Assembly: GCA_003049465.1 (NCBI GenBank)
Contig: PYSS01000051.1
Span: 62,001-126,000 of the forward strand
From: Magnaporthiopsis rhizophila
Lineage: Eukaryota > Ascomycota > Sordariomycetes > Magnaporthales > Magnaporthaceae
Length of the DNA: 64,000 nucleotides
Reading direction: 5' to 3'
Part shown: positions 1 to 12,493 of the stretch, piece by piece
Layout: every line of letters starts with the position of its first letter
Position numbering within the stretch: position 1 is the first letter of the stretch
Made by a program: the position numbers and the translations under genes
Notes under the pieces: generated by a model
The model's input: only the letters and a program-made list of their open reading frames with translations
Databases searched by the model: none
Told to the model about the DNA's origin: nothing

Positions 1-1217
1 CCGCCCAAGACACTCGAAGGCCGTCCGCCAGCAGAAGCCCTAGCAGCCCTCGACCGCGAGAAGTCGCTTGGGTATCATGCCCAGCCCTCTGCCGTTTTCA
101 AACAGATAACTGACTCCGGCATACCTCGCAGGATGAATGCATGCTGCCGCAGGTACGGGCAGGTGGGGACCAAAATGGCAAAACTTTGAACGTCATGCAA
201 AACCAAAAGGAAAGGACAAAAAAAAAAAAAAAAAAAAAAGGCCACCGCCGCACTCAGCCCCTCGAAATTGAGATGCGCAAGCACATCCTGGCGATCCTTT
301 GGTCTGCCCCTCCCTTTTGCAAGTCGCATAACTGGTCGAAATCGCACAAAAGCTGCCTGCAGGATTCTTGCTGCACCCCAGCCCCGTTTTCTACGGATTA
401 TGTGCATAAAAGAAATGGGGCCAAAAGGGGATCCCAGCTAGCCGGGCGGCCACGTGAATGGTTATCCAACACTCGTTTTTCCCTCAGGTTTCGGGGCTCG
501 ATGTTCCTATAAATGAGACGGGCGAGCGAGAAGACGCAACCTCACGATGTCAGGAACCAAACCGTGCGCCATCACTGGATTTTCTTGTCTTTGCTGCACG
601 GGCTGCTTGGCGCAGCAGTGGACGGCCACAGGCGTGTCTGTCCTGTCTCCTCTATATGACCTCATAGGCGTATCGAATCGTAACCAAACGGCCGGCATCA
701 CATACATCCAGACCGACAGACCGGCGAACGAGGACGACACCAACATGGAAAGGACAACAAATCAAATACACAGCATTTGCCATCGACGCTCGTTTTTAGG
801 TGCATAGAAAACTATCCTTTAGTCAGGTGCATTACCTATGTGAATACTAGAGCACATCACCCCATGGAATCCCCTTCGTCCGACCATATCGTTCCCAAGG
901 ACGAGCTGTGCCGATTATCAAATTTGATGAGACAGGAATCAAAACCGCTAAACATTCAAAGTAAAAAAATAAAAATAAAAACCAAGCCGACCGAAACAAA
1001 AGAAAACGACAGGATAAAAATAAACATGATGCAATGGATAGCAGTCCCATGAAACTGTGGTATCCGCTTCCATCCCGGTTCTTTCCGCCTCCACTATTAC
1101 CTGGCCGGAACACATAATGGCGTTGTATTGAGTCGTCGCCAGTCATCACATTGAGTGAAGCTGGCGCGGTTGACTCCGCCTCCGGCAGGTCATGCCCCGT
1201 GCCTCACAACGCTTTCT
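1..1217. other. No gene recognised; left edge
   Basis: No reading frame here has recognisable protein features. The stretch contains an uninterrupted A run at 218-239 and an A-rich patch near 960-1030. The part next to 1218 is probably the 3' UTR of the minus-strand RCR-like gene. Confidence 0.6.
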
Positions 1218-1976
1218 TCACTTTCCTGAAGGCCGTGCCGCAGGCGGCGGGACGTCTCCGCCAGCGTCGGGCGAGTCTCGGTGCGGCGGGACGTAGGCGT
1301 TTGGTGGCGGCTGCACGCCCTGGGTCTGGGCGCCGTAGTAGCCGTCGTTGGGGTTGAAGGTCGAGCCCGTGTATTGTCCGTGCATCGGCTGGGCGCTGTA
1401 CTGCGGCGGCGGCGCGTAGTAGCCGTTCTGCTGCTGCTGGTGCGGCGGGCCACCCTGGTACTTTCCGCCCATCCAGCCGGTGCCGTACATGGGCATCATG
1501 CCCTGCCTCCTCCTGCGGCGTGCGCTCAGGCACCCGAGCATCATGAGGAGGAGGCCGATGCCCAGAATCACCACGCCTGTGAGCACCCACCGACCCCAGT
1601 ACGCCCAGGCGTTGTACTCGCACCCGCCGTTGACGAAAATGTAGCCCGCGGGGCAGTAATAGTAGCTGTTGAAAAAAAAAAAAAATGACACGGTTTTGGT
1701 TAGTCTCCTGTTGTGCCGCCGAACGCATGCGACTAAAGGGCAGGGGTGGTGTAGGCTCACTATCGCTTGGCCAGTTGGGCAGCGGCGTCTTCACCGAGAG
1801 GCGACATCCTTGCAAAAATAGGCTGACGGCGGCAGCCGTGCAGTGTGCAGATCTGTGGTGCGTCGCCGATGCGTGCGTTTTCGCTTGGTCTCGTGTGAAT
1901 CGATCGGTCCTCTCAACTGTAGCTGCAGCAGAGAATGCGCCTCGAAACAGGAAAGTTACCGGCGATCGGATGGCAT
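1218..1976 (-). CDS. RCR-like single-pass membrane protein (chitin deposition / Congo red resistance family)
   Basis: Proposed exons on the minus strand are 1960-1976 and 1218-1665, joined in phase across a 294-base intron, giving 154 residues. The 17-base first exon (MPSDR) is a prediction; the second exon is solid. Seen: an aromatic/Cys start (YYYCPAGY), a segment NAWAYWGRWV leading into one hydrophobic helix of about 20 residues, a basic stop-transfer run (ARRRRRQ), the motif PMYGTGWM, and a Pro/Gln/Tyr-rich tail with a PPQY sequence. This order matches the fungal RCR family, whose yeast members Rcr1 and Rcr2 sit in ER/endosomal/vacuolar membranes, bind the ubiquitin ligase Rsp5 through PPxY motifs and influence chitin content. 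Family membership is inferred from architecture. A pyrimidine run of 13 or more T lies directly before the acceptor. An in-frame ATG at 1760 would give an unspliced alternative with an odd Phe run, which is less likely. Confidence 0.68.
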
Positions 1977-4493
1977 GCAGTCGTGATCTGTGTGTTGGGT
2001 GTGTGATTCGGTCGTAGTTAAGGCAGGCTGGTTGCTCTCTACGTCTTTCACTCGTGGTTTTGTCGAGACGAATGCCGTGCTGATCAAGTTCGATGGGAGT
2101 CACACGTAGAGGTGTGTGCAGCTGGCCGGCCAAATGAATGGAAAACAGCAAACAGGCAGGAGCGACCAAGAAAGGATGAGCAGCTGGGGGTCTTAAACAA
2201 AAGGCACGCGGACAACAAACAGCCGACTTTGCCAAGGTGTGTTACCCACCACTTTGAATGACATGGATGGCGCTATCTTGGCGGAAGATCGGCCGAATTC
2301 TGGGCTGCGACGTTATGACTTCCGCTGGGCCCGAAAAAAGCACTTTGCCATGGGCTGGCATGGATCCCATTGCGCTGGCAACTTGCTTCCCGTGTTTCTC
2401 TGTGGGGGAACGAACCAGTGAGGGGCTGCCAAACTCGCACCCTGACCGGGGCATGAGACCCGGGTCGTCTTTGTTGCCCCGTTCCCATTTTCTCGGCGTT
2501 GCGTGGCCATTCTGGCCGGGCAGACGGGAGGCGCGGAGGCAACCCAAAGCCAAAAAGCCCGCAATCAATGCTGCCCGGCTAGTATTTTTGCCAGCCTCTC
2601 CCGTTTTAGGAAAACCCTGGGGTGGCGAGTGCCTGGGGGAGCCTGGCCTTTCCAGGCTTGGCAATTCGGCCAACTGACTCTGCTCGCCTGGGCCGCGCGT
2701 GCACATGGGAACACACTTCCAAATCCCAAGTGGCGGTGCTTTTACGCGTTGCTGGCCAGACCTAAGCGACCGGAAGCAACGGTGCACATGTCGTCAGCCT
2801 GTGATGTGTACTTTCTCCGTTCCCGGCGATGCGGGTTTTGCCGATTTTATTGTCCTGTCACCCGATGCTCTCTCCATTACGCAACTCATTGTGGCTGGCG
2901 GGCTCTGTATCACCATGCCCACCCCTGAGCTGGCGCTGGGTGGGATCTCTCCCGGTTTCGAGCTGATCCAATAGGGCTGGGCTGGCCCAACTGGGTGTTT
3001 GACGACCGGCAGCCGGATTCCATTTTCAGCGAACGCAATGGAAGCGACCGAGATATCGTAGTCTCGGCTGCTCGAGCTGAGCCCCAGACCGATCATCGAA
3101 GGGACCTTAGTTTTGCAAGCGATGTTTCCACAGGGTTCGCTTCTTCTTGGAGAGACGTCACCTTCTATCTAAACATAGCGCGAACTCCGTCTGGGCGGGT
3201 CCACCATATCGGGACGACAAGCACGCCCCAAGCTCAAAAGTCAAAAACGTGCCCTCGCAAAAGCCACTCTGGATTTAGGTTACCCAGCAGGAATCGAGGT
3301 TCCATTTTTGTCTCAATAAGGAAGTCAATTATCTTGGGCGAGGCCTCCAGTTCGGGTGCTGACACACATACCACCCATCATGGATGCCCATCTTACGGTC
3401 ATCGAGGAGTGTCCGCGCGGGATGCGCTGCCAGGGCATCTCAAATGTTTCGGGCTGAGAAGAAACATGGAAAGATGTTGCGTTACCTCCCGGCGCCCAAA
3501 ACCAGAGTGCCTCCTACAGGATCCATCGATCCCATTCAAAGCCGTAGGTACGATTAGAGTCGACGGGAGGTAAACCTCAAATAGATGTTAAAACCTCGGG
3601 ATGCGTTCCCTGCCTGGCCTGCTGTGCCCGGACCCCGCTGGACCAGCATCCAATGCCGCGATTGGGCATCCACGACTCGCTGGACAGCCAGTTTACGCTG
3701 TCGCTGCATGGCTACTCTCTTCCGCCACGCGCAGCCAATCACCGTGCCCACGGCTCGCTGGGGATGCTGCGTTGAGTTGGCAATGCATCAGACCCAAAAA
3801 CCACCGCGTCCCCGTTCATCCGCTGGCTCTTTTTTTTCTCTTCTCCTCTTGTTCCACTCCCTCAACTCTTTTCATTCTGCTCATACTGCCTTGCAGCGGG
3901 TGGTGGGTCGCTCGTTCTCACCCTTCCATCCCTCTCCCCGTCCACGATGTCACAACCACGCGGCTGAGATTCCTTGATCATATATGGAACCCAGCAATCT
4001 GGTTAAATACACACACAACATTGCGTGCGACATTTCGGTACGAGACGAACACGGACGAGACAGTGACCGAGTGCGAACATTCCTCTATAATCCTACGTTT
4101 CGAATGGAATCCCAGCCGCGCGGTGTCGTGCAGAATAGGTATTTATTGAGGTCGTTGCCGGCCATTCGTTATATCGTCTTGTTACCCAGTGCCTCATCAA
4201 CTTCGTTAAAGTCCAACGTCCGGGAATTCCGCAGGCTGGCGACATTTGCCAAGACTCTGCCGTCTGGTCAAGCGTGAGGTGCGTCATATGCTAAAAGAAA
4301 AGGTGCAGGGGCATTGCGAGAGAGGAAAGGAAACGGGGGGGGCAAATACAAGAAAGGCGCATGCGGATTAACGCCACAGCAGGGGTTTGAAAAAGAAAAC
4401 ACAGAGAGAAGAAGAGAACGCCGCGGCCAAAGACAGAGGACAAGAAAGAGCAGATACATGAACGGGACGTCCCGCATGTTTCTTCCATCGCTC
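1977..4493. other. Intergenic stretch, no gene recognised
   Basis: About 2.5 kb with many short overlapping frames but none with family motifs, a signal peptide or convincing splice joins. The frame at 2995-3573 is open for 192 codons but has no recognisable features. The last few hundred bases before 4494 are purine-rich and probably include the ARL8 3' UTR. Confidence 0.5.
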
Positions 4494-5340
4494 TCATTTG
4501 TTCGAGTACCTCAGCAACCACTGGATGACGGCGTCCAGGTTCGTCTCCTCCTTGGCGCTAATGCCGTAGCACGATACCTCGCGCGTGTTGATCCCCTTGA
4601 GATCCAGCGCGTCGATCAGCTCGTCGACCGTCAGCTTCTCATCCAGGTCGGTCTTGTTGCCGAGCACCAGCAGCGGGATGCCCACGAGCGTGTCGTGACT
4701 CATCAGGGTATGGAGCTGCTGCTTTGCTACCGGTATTTGCTCAAAGTCGGCAACATCCACGATGAAAAGAATCGCCGTCACCCCTCGACAGTACCTCTCC
4801 CACATACCGCGAAACCGCTCCTGGCCGCCCATATCCCAACACTTCATCGTGACGTGCCCTCGCTGCACCTTTTTCAAGCTGAACCCAACAGTCGGTATTG
4901 TGCTATATCACGAGATCAGCAAAAGTCCCTCAAAGGGAGCCACGGGATGGGATGATGGACGATAGACGTGAAAACGATGGAGGGAACCTGGGTTAAACAT
5001 ACTCCAGCGTAAACTCGGATCCCTGGACCAGGCCAAAAGGAGGCTGTCATCAGTCATCATGGCTCAAAAGCGCGCCAGATAAAGGTTTGTTCAGTGTGGG
5101 AAAGGACACTCACCGAAAGGACGCGAAGCAGTGATGTCTTGCCTGCATTTTGTAATCCGACCATGGTGACGTCCATCTCGGTTGCCCTGCGTTGGTGGGA
5201 CACGTGTTAACATTCGAGGTGTCCGCCATGGGACGAGGTCGCTGGTCGAGCGAGAGAAAAACAAAATCCGAAGCAGAAGAGTAGACGCACCAGAACGTCC
5301 TGAGCAGCCAGTCGTAGAGGCCCCTGAAGATCGAAGCCAT
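4494..5340 (-). CDS. arl8: ARL8-type Arf-like small GTPase
   Basis: Four exons on the minus strand (5291-5340, 5114-5186, 5003-5022, 4494-4902) join in phase to give 183 residues, the normal ARL8 length. ARL8 GTPases bind late endosome/lysosome or vacuole membranes and link them to motors and tethers. Seen: an amphipathic N-terminus without Gly2 (MASIFRGLYDWLLRTFW), as expected for ARL8, which is not myristoylated; P-loop GLQNAGKTS at 27-35; switch I IPTVGF at 50-55; WDMGGQ at 70-75; the ARL8-typical MWERYCRG just after it; NKTD at 130-133; and a SAKE motif near the C-terminus. The third exon is only 20 bases long; without it the frame breaks and the switch I approach is lost. Donor GTATGT and acceptor TAG at its borders restore the codon for Asp48. 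Assignment is strong. Confidence 0.93.
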
Positions 5341-5598
5341 GGCGCCAGAGATGGTGTCTTTGGGGAGCCGCACGGACAGTCAGGGAGGTGGTTGAAAAGT
5401 GGGGAGTCCCGGCGAGCCTCCCCTGCGGGTTGATGCTGAGGACGGTTCCTCTCGAGGCGAACCCAGGGAGTCGCCAATAAATAAGCTGCAGACGTACGTC
5501 GGCGGCAGGAGTACGCGGGTAGGTGCCGGTGACGTCCGGTGTCACACGAGCCGACGGGGATGGTCGGGTACCAGAAGAGCGGAGGTCTGAGGCGTAAA

Positions 5599-5640
5599 TG
5601 CTACCTGGTACCTACCACCTAGGTAGACTGGTAGATAGGC
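5599..5640. repeat. Palindromic TACC/GGTA-rich patch
   Basis: Closely spaced copies of TACC and its complement (GGTACCTACC, CCTAGGTAG) in the ARL8 upstream region can fold back on one another. Similar short motifs recur in other intergenic regions of this window. Confidence 0.45.
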
Positions 5641-6645
5641 TGGGAGGCAGAGGTAGGCAGACAGACGACTCTCCACACCCAGAACCGCTGTCGACAGTGG
5701 TCTGTGATATCTCGACCCCACGGGGCTGCGACTTTTACAGTAATTTTGGGTTCTTTTCCGCGACAACGGGCTGGCTGAGAAGAAAAGATAAGAAAAACGC
5801 CCTTAGGTTTCCAGTCGGCGGCGTGTGGGTTTTGGGTTTGGCTTTTAGATGGCGAGCGGCAACGACCGGGGTAGCGCGGCAGGCTCAGGGGCGCTGCGAG
5901 GGACGAGCTTCGGGTACGTCGCTGGCCTTCCAACGGCTGGACGGATGGATGAGTAGCTATCCAAATGACGACCGCGGTCGGAGCGCAGAAAAAGAAATGA
6001 CACCAAAAGGACACCGAGAATGTAAGGGGACAGCAAGGCGTGGATCTGTTGCTCCAAGTCAAGCTGCTCCAGTCCGTGACTCTCGATGGGAAAGACGAAA
6101 TTGTGGTATGGAGTATGATGGGGGTTGGATTCCAGGGAACCCAGGTTGGTAATTGGGGTAAGGAGGAGGCAAGGTTGCAGGTTGCAGGTGGAGGGTTGGT
6201 AAGGGCAGCTAGCGCGGGTTGGAGATGACTGGACAAGGGTTTCGATGGCGTCGATTGAACCCGCGTCGGCAGGTCGCCGTCTTGGACGGAAGCCTTGTGC
6301 TGCTCAAACGACGGGGAGGAGGAACATGCAACGGGAGCTTTGTTTTCTGTAGAACCTATCCTCCCTGCGCGCAGCTTTAAGTACTCGCAGGCCCCTGGCC
6401 CTCCCAGAGGCTACGCAGCTTTTTGGGCAGAGAAAACCGAGCGGATCAAGCTGGAAACGGCTCCCTGGGAGAGGCTGCAGCAGCGGTTGACGAGGATTGC
6501 AGCTGCCAACCGACTGGAGAGAGAGAAAAAAAATAGATAAAAAATAATAATAATAATAAAAAACCAAAGAATTAAAAGACGCCTCTGGCCGCGCGGGGCC
6601 GGCACCAAAAAGAAAGAGAAAACAAAAGCGGCCGTGCTGGAAGGG

Positions 6646-6706
6646 CCACACACCCACACACAATGCACACACGCAGACGCACACACACACGCACACACAC
6701 GCACAC
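6646..6706. repeat. CA microsatellite (imperfect)
   Basis: About 60 bases of mostly CA dinucleotides with interruptions by G and CC. It produces spurious open frames rich in Cys and Val on the minus strand. Confidence 0.85.
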
Positions 6707-8700
6707 CGAAAAGAAAAGGGCGGGAGCGAAAGATGGATCAGGTCCGGCGCAAGGCGGCCAATAGCGGCAGCAGGGTCAGGTCGGCCGCCGCTGCGGTGAG
6801 TTGTTGACAGGTCGACCGGATCGGACGGGGGTCGGACGAGACAAACAACATGCAAGTGCTGGAGAGCGGACAAGGGAGGAGGAGGACGAGGAGGCGGCGC
6901 ATCGCCAGTGGTAAGCGCAGGTCTGTGACGGAATATGTAGGTTTGCGGGCCACACGGCTGGCCGTCTTTGGGCGACCGTCGCTGAGATAAAAGGTACTTG
7001 CGGCGAAAGCAAGGGGGAAGGGATGGCTGGTGGTGGCCGGAGGAGAAGGCGGGCAGGCTGGCAGGCATGTGCCTGGGCAGAGACCGTTTTTTTCTTCTGT
7101 GCCGGTGGTAGATGTAATGCATGCACAAGCGGTGGGGTTTCTTTCTAGTCTCCTGGGGGAAACTTCCGCGCATCATTCCCCGCCATCATTTCACGCACCG
7201 CACAAGCGGTAGCACATGTCGGGCCCATGCAAGTCCTCGCCTGTAGGAAGAGAGAGCGGCACCTGAAAGGTCCCACATTGACCTCCCGATCCGGTGTGTG
7301 AATTCACCCTACCCAGGTCCAGGTTCCCGTCTACGTGTTGATTCGTCCGTGCCCTCTATTTTTTCTCCTCTTCGGCGGCGGAGTTTCCTGGTCTGCTCAA
7401 GTCGGCAAGAACAGGCTGTTCGACCGGCGAGCTAGGTCGCCAGCTTCCTTCCATGCTACCACGCAGACAACCAGAAACACGCAGATCCCCGACGGCGACA
7501 TCCGCTTCGGCAGGCAGGCAGACCACCACCACGCTAACTAAAAAAGTGCTGCATTGCCCACTGCCAAGATGTGCATCCATCTCTCCCACGCGCCAATGGC
7601 GCCTAGTACACCCACCCCTGAGAGTTTGTCGGTTACGACCTTGCAGAGGCTGGGGGGCGAGGGCTGCAAAATCCAATCTGATAGACCAAGCAACTTTGTT
7701 TCCCTTTGGTTCCATTTTCCCTCCGGCGCTCTTATGAGCATTAGTGCACGGGTTCCGTACCCCGTTCAACGGCCCCCACGCTGGAAGGCAAAGGCCGGGC
7801 CGGCTGCGGAATCGGTCTCTCATGGAAAGGACTCGATGCCCGCCCATGCCCGGTCGGCGGTGGCCGTTGGGGGCAGAAACAGGCCGCAAGCGCCTCTGAC
7901 CTTCTTGGCCTCATACAACCTCGCCATCCGCCTGCAACTAAACGAGTGGACGCGCCGTGCGGGATCGTTTCTGCCGTGGCCGCGAAGCTGGGCCGGGTGC
8001 GAGGCCGGGTCGGCGGCCTCGGAAAATGCAAAACACACCAGCCTCCACCAGGCAAGATGGCAACAGGCCAAATTCCTGGCCAGACTGGGTTCTGCTCCAA
8101 CAGCCGCCTCCCTCTCTTTCTCTCTTTCCGGTTTCATGCCCTACCTTCTGCCGTATCTCGTGGCTACCCACATCCCTAGACCTCCGACTATCGCGCTGAT
8201 GTGGACTTGGTTCCTATGCTCTCTTACCGTCGCCCACGCTTGCCCATAAGTGAGTTGGTTGCAGACTTTGCGCATCCTACTCTAGACTAAGGATATCTAG
8301 GTGTATCCCGAAGCAACGCGCGAAACTCGGCACATATTCGGCATATGTCTCCTGGAATGTATTGTATGCATGTGTGTGCTTTCCATTTTCAAGTTGACGA
8401 TGGAACCACCTGCGGGCAGGTGCGGGGAAACCGGCACCCCTGTCTGCTCGACTGGGGTATGTTATCGTTATCTGTTATCGTTATCGCAAGCTTTTTTTTT
8501 TTTTTTTTCTTCGGCCCTTCAAGTCGGCGGGATATGCGATCTACGCCCTATTTCGGCACAATCAACGACTAGTCGAACTCGTATGCAGCGTACGCACTGC
8601 AGACCCATCCATTGGCATCTTGAGGCGCCCTAAGCCTTTCCGCGACCATCGACTTGGTCCCCCTCCAACCGAACCGACTGGCCGACTTGGCGACGTCGAG

Positions 8701-11700
8701 ATGGCGCCGACAGCGACCAGCACGCAGTGGGACCATGAATACAACACTCTTCGCCGCGAGAACCTGTTCCGGAATCCTCCCACGGACCATACGGCATACC
8801 CTGCTCTGCAGAATGCTGTCAACCCCCACATCGAGTCCTTCAATGCTCTTTTTAGGGACGACGGACGCCCCGGTCTTATAGATCATGCGATCGCCGATAT
8901 TGGCGCTAGACTCTACTTCGACGGCGACGCCAGGACACCCCTTGCCCAGAGGAATCGGCTTACCGTGCGGTACAAGAGTGTCAATCTGCAAAAGTCGTAT
9001 GTCCCTGTGACAAACAAGTTGGCACAGACTCGCGAGATCTTCCCCGCCGAGTGCAGGGAGCGCCATGCCACATACAGAGGAAAGCTCTCTGCCACCTTCG
9101 AGTTCCAGGTCAACAATGAAGAGCCTCGGGAGTTCGTGCGCGAGATTGGCCAGATGCCCATCATGATCAAGGTGAGTCAGGCCTGCCTTTCACGTCTCGT
9201 CCGCGATGGTATCGCTCTGCTTTTGCTCATACCCTTGCCAGTCAAACAGATGCCATCTTGAAGGGAACTCTCCAGCCAAGCTTGTGGAGCGCAAGGAGGA
9301 GAGCGAGGAGCTAGGCGGCTATTTCATCGTCAATGGCAACGAGAAGATCATCCGGCTGCTCTTGCTCAACAGGAGAAACTTCCCCCTGGCCATCAATCGC
9401 CCCAGCTTCCAGAATCGAGGACCCTCATATACGCCGTACGGCATCATAATGCGTTGCGTGCGGCCGGATGAGACCTCGCAGACGAATGTTCTCCACTACC
9501 TCAATGACGGCAACGTCACCTTCAGGTTCTCGTGGAGGAAAAACGAGTACCTCGTGCCCGTCATGATGATCCTCAAGGCCCTCGTCGAGACCAACGATAG
9601 AGAGATCTTCGAGGGGCTCTGCGGTCCGCCTGGTTCCAAGGGTGTAGAGAACTCGTTCCTGACGGATCGTGTAGAGCTGCTGCTACGAACATACAAGGCC
9701 TATGGCCTGTACAGCAGGTCTAAGACGCGGGCGTATCTGGGAGAGAAGTTCCGGGTCGTCCTGGGTGTTCCAGAAACCATTTCTCACTACGAAGTCGGCA
9801 CCGAGTTCCTCCGCAAGATCGTGCTGGTGCACCTCGGTAGTGTTGATGTGACGGAGCAGCAGGACTCGGACAAGTTCCGCATGCTGCTCGTCATGATGAG
9901 GAAGCTGTACGCCTTGGTCGCTGGCGAGTGCGCCGTCGACAACCCCGACGCGGTCCAGAACCAAGAGATCCTTCTTGGCGGATTTCTATACGGCATGATC
10001 CTGAGGGAGCGCTTGGAGGAGCTGCTTAACACCCATCTCCGCCTCGCTCTCCGCGACTACCATAGGAGATCTCCGGCGAATACATTCACCTCAGCATCAT
10101 TTGCCAAAGACTTCCCTGCCAACATCTTCAGGAAAACCAACGAAAATATTGGAAACAGCCTAGAGTACTTCCTGTCTACCGGCAATCTCCAGAGCCCGTC
10201 AGGCCTAGATTTGCAGCAGACCTCGGGCTTCGTTGTGGTCGCGGAGAAACTCAACTTTTTGCGTTTCATTAGCCACTTCCGCATGGTCCATCGTGGCAGC
10301 TTCTTCGCGCAGCTCAAAACGACGACAGTTAGAAAGCTGCTCCCCGAGTCCTGGGGCTTTCTCTGCCCTGTCCACACCCCTGATGGCTCACCCTGTGGCC
10401 TTCTGAACCACCTTGCCCACAAGTGCAAGATCATGACGGACAGCGTCGATGTTTCGGTCATCCCAAGGCTTGCCGCAGAGCTCGGCGTCGTCAACACATC
10501 GTCAGCTGCTACGGAGGAGAGCGTAGTCGTGATGCTGGACGGCAGGATCCTAGGATGGTGCAGCCCGGGGCAGTCGCGGAGAATCGCTGACACCCTGCGC
10601 TATTGGAAGGTTGAGGGATCGCATGGGGTGCCCGTCGAGCTGGAGATTGGGCTAGTTCCCCCGTCCAACGGCGGGACATACCCTGGAATCTACATGGCGT
10701 CGCAGGCCGCAAGAATGGTCAGGCCCGTCAAGTATTTGCCTCTGGAGAAGGAAGATTTCGTGGGTGCCCAGGAGCAGCCTTACATGTCCATCGCCTGCAC
10801 GGAACCCGAGGTCGTCTCTGGAGAGTCGACTCACGTCGAGTTCGATCCGACCAACATGCTCTCCATCCTGGCCAACATGACGCCTTTTTCCGACTTCAAC
10901 CAGTCCCCTCGAAACATGTACCAGTGCCAGATGGGCAAGCAAACGATGGGCACCCCAGGGGCCGCACTGCGCCACCGAACCGACAACAAGATGTACCGCC
11001 TGCAGACGGGCCAGACCCCTATTGTGCGGGCGCCCTTGCACAACGAGTACGGATTCGACAACTTCCCCAATGGGACAAACGCCGTAGTCGCCGTCATCTC
11101 TTACACGGGATACGACATGGACGACGCTATGATTATCAACAAGTCGGCTCATGAGCGCGGCTTCGGGCACGGAACCATCTACAAGACCAAGAAGATCACG
11201 CTCAAGGACGATTCACGGACCCGGTCGACAAAGCATGTGACGAAGCTGTTCGGGTTCGCCCCGACCGGCGCGGTCAAGGGATGGCAGCGGGGGATGCTGG
11301 ACGAAGATGGTCTGCCCTGGGTCGGCCGCGAGGTCAAGGAAGGAGACGTGATTGCGGCGTGGCACACGGTTTCGGCAGACTACAGCGACCAACTCCTTAA
11401 CCGAGATGGCATCACGCACTTTGAAAAGTACAAGGACTCGGAGACGGCCTACATCGAGGAGGTGCGCCTGATCGGCAACGAGAACGGAACGGAGCCTCTA
11501 CAGACCGTCTCCATCAAGTTCAGGATACCCCGGTCGCCCATCATTGGCGACAAGTTCTCGTCGCGCCACGGGCAGAAGGGTGTGGCGTCGCAGAAGTGGC
11601 CTATGATCGACATGCCCTTCTCCGAGTCGGGGATGCAGCCAGACGTCATCATCAATCCGCACGCCTTCCCGTCCCGAATGACCATTGGCATGTTTATCGA

Positions 11701-12493
11701 GTCGCTGGCAGGGAAGTCAGGGGCGCTGCACGGGCTAGCACAGGACTCGACACCCTTTAGGTTTGACGAGGATGACACGGCGGCCGAGTACTTTGGACAC
11801 CAGCTCATGAAGGCCGGCTACAACTACCATGGGAACGAGCCCATGTACTCGGGCATCACGGGGCAGGAATTGGCGGCGGACATCTACATCGGAGTGGTCT
11901 ACTACCAGCGGCTGAGGCACATGGTGAACGACAAGTTCCAGGTGCGGACGACCGGTCCCGTCGTTCCGACGACCGGACAGCCCATCAAGGGAAGGAAGCG
12001 AGGCGGTGGTATCCGCGTTGGTGAGATGGAGCGCGACGCGCTGCTGGCTCACGGAACGGCGTTCCTGCTGCAGGACCGGCTTCTCAACTGCTCCGACTAC
12101 TCGAGGTCCTGGATCTGCCGGACCTGCGGGACTTTCCTGTCGGTGCAGCCGACGGTGTCACCATTTGTTGGCAAGCGGAAGATCAACACGGTGAGGTGCC
12201 GAGGCTGCGCAACGCGTCTGGACGGACTGGGCGACGACGTGGATGTGGCGAAGCTGGACGGCGAGATCTGGGAGGACGGACAGGGGAACCAGTGGATCGG
12301 TGGTGACAATACGACTCTGGTCGTGGTGCCTGGCGCGCTCAAGTTCCTGGACGTGGAACTGGCGGCCATGGGCGTCAAGCTGAAATACAGGGTAGACCCC
12401 AAAGACGCGCCGAGGAAGGGCCGGATGAGGCAAGCAGGCGTGGACGGCTTCCACGTTGGAGGCTTGGCCGTGGCGCTGCCTCCCTCATGTTGA
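8701..12493 (+). CDS. RPA2: DNA-directed RNA polymerase I second largest subunit (RPA135/RPA2)
   Basis: Two exons (8701-9171, 9242-12493) with a 70-base GTGAGT...CAG intron give 1,240 residues, close to other fungal RPA135 proteins (about 1,200). With RPA190 it forms the catalytic core of RNA polymerase I, which makes the large rRNA precursor in the nucleolus. Seen: N-terminal protrusion/lobe sequence, FRMVHRGSFF followed by the fork region WGFLCPVHTPDGSPCG, the nucleotide-side motif YTGYDMDDAMIINKSAHERG, the invariant GDKFSSRHGQKG, and a C-terminal zinc-binding region with CRTCG at 1116-1120 and CRGC at 1143-1146. The Pol I-type C-terminus and the motif context separate it from RPB2 and RPC2. 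The ATG at 8701 is followed by MAPTATSTQWDHEYNTL, typical of the subunit's N-terminus; the open frame upstream has no ATG that suits. Confidence 0.95.

Larger units (their letters stand above)
5341..8700. other. Gene-poor stretch between ARL8 and RPA135
   Basis: About 3.4 kb lie between the divergent starts of ARL8 and RPA135, and I recognise no protein here. It holds a TACCTA/GGTA-rich palindromic patch (5599-5640), an AAT repeat (6543-6560), a CA microsatellite (6646-6706) and a T run (8492-8508). Frames over the CA repeat encode only Cys/Val strings. A non-coding transcript or long 5' UTRs are possible but not shown by the sequence. Confidence 0.5.

Noticed and set aside
2995..3573. 192-residue plus-strand frame
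   Set aside because: No homology-like motif, no signal or membrane helix, and no supporting splice sites; likely chance.
6304..7176. 290-residue minus-strand frame across the CA microsatellite
   Set aside because: Driven by the CA repeat, which gives Cys/Val strings; not a protein-like sequence.
7554..8249. 231-residue plus-strand frame with a hydrophobic end
   Set aside because: No recognisable family; several frames are open in the same GC-rich sequence, so this is probably chance.
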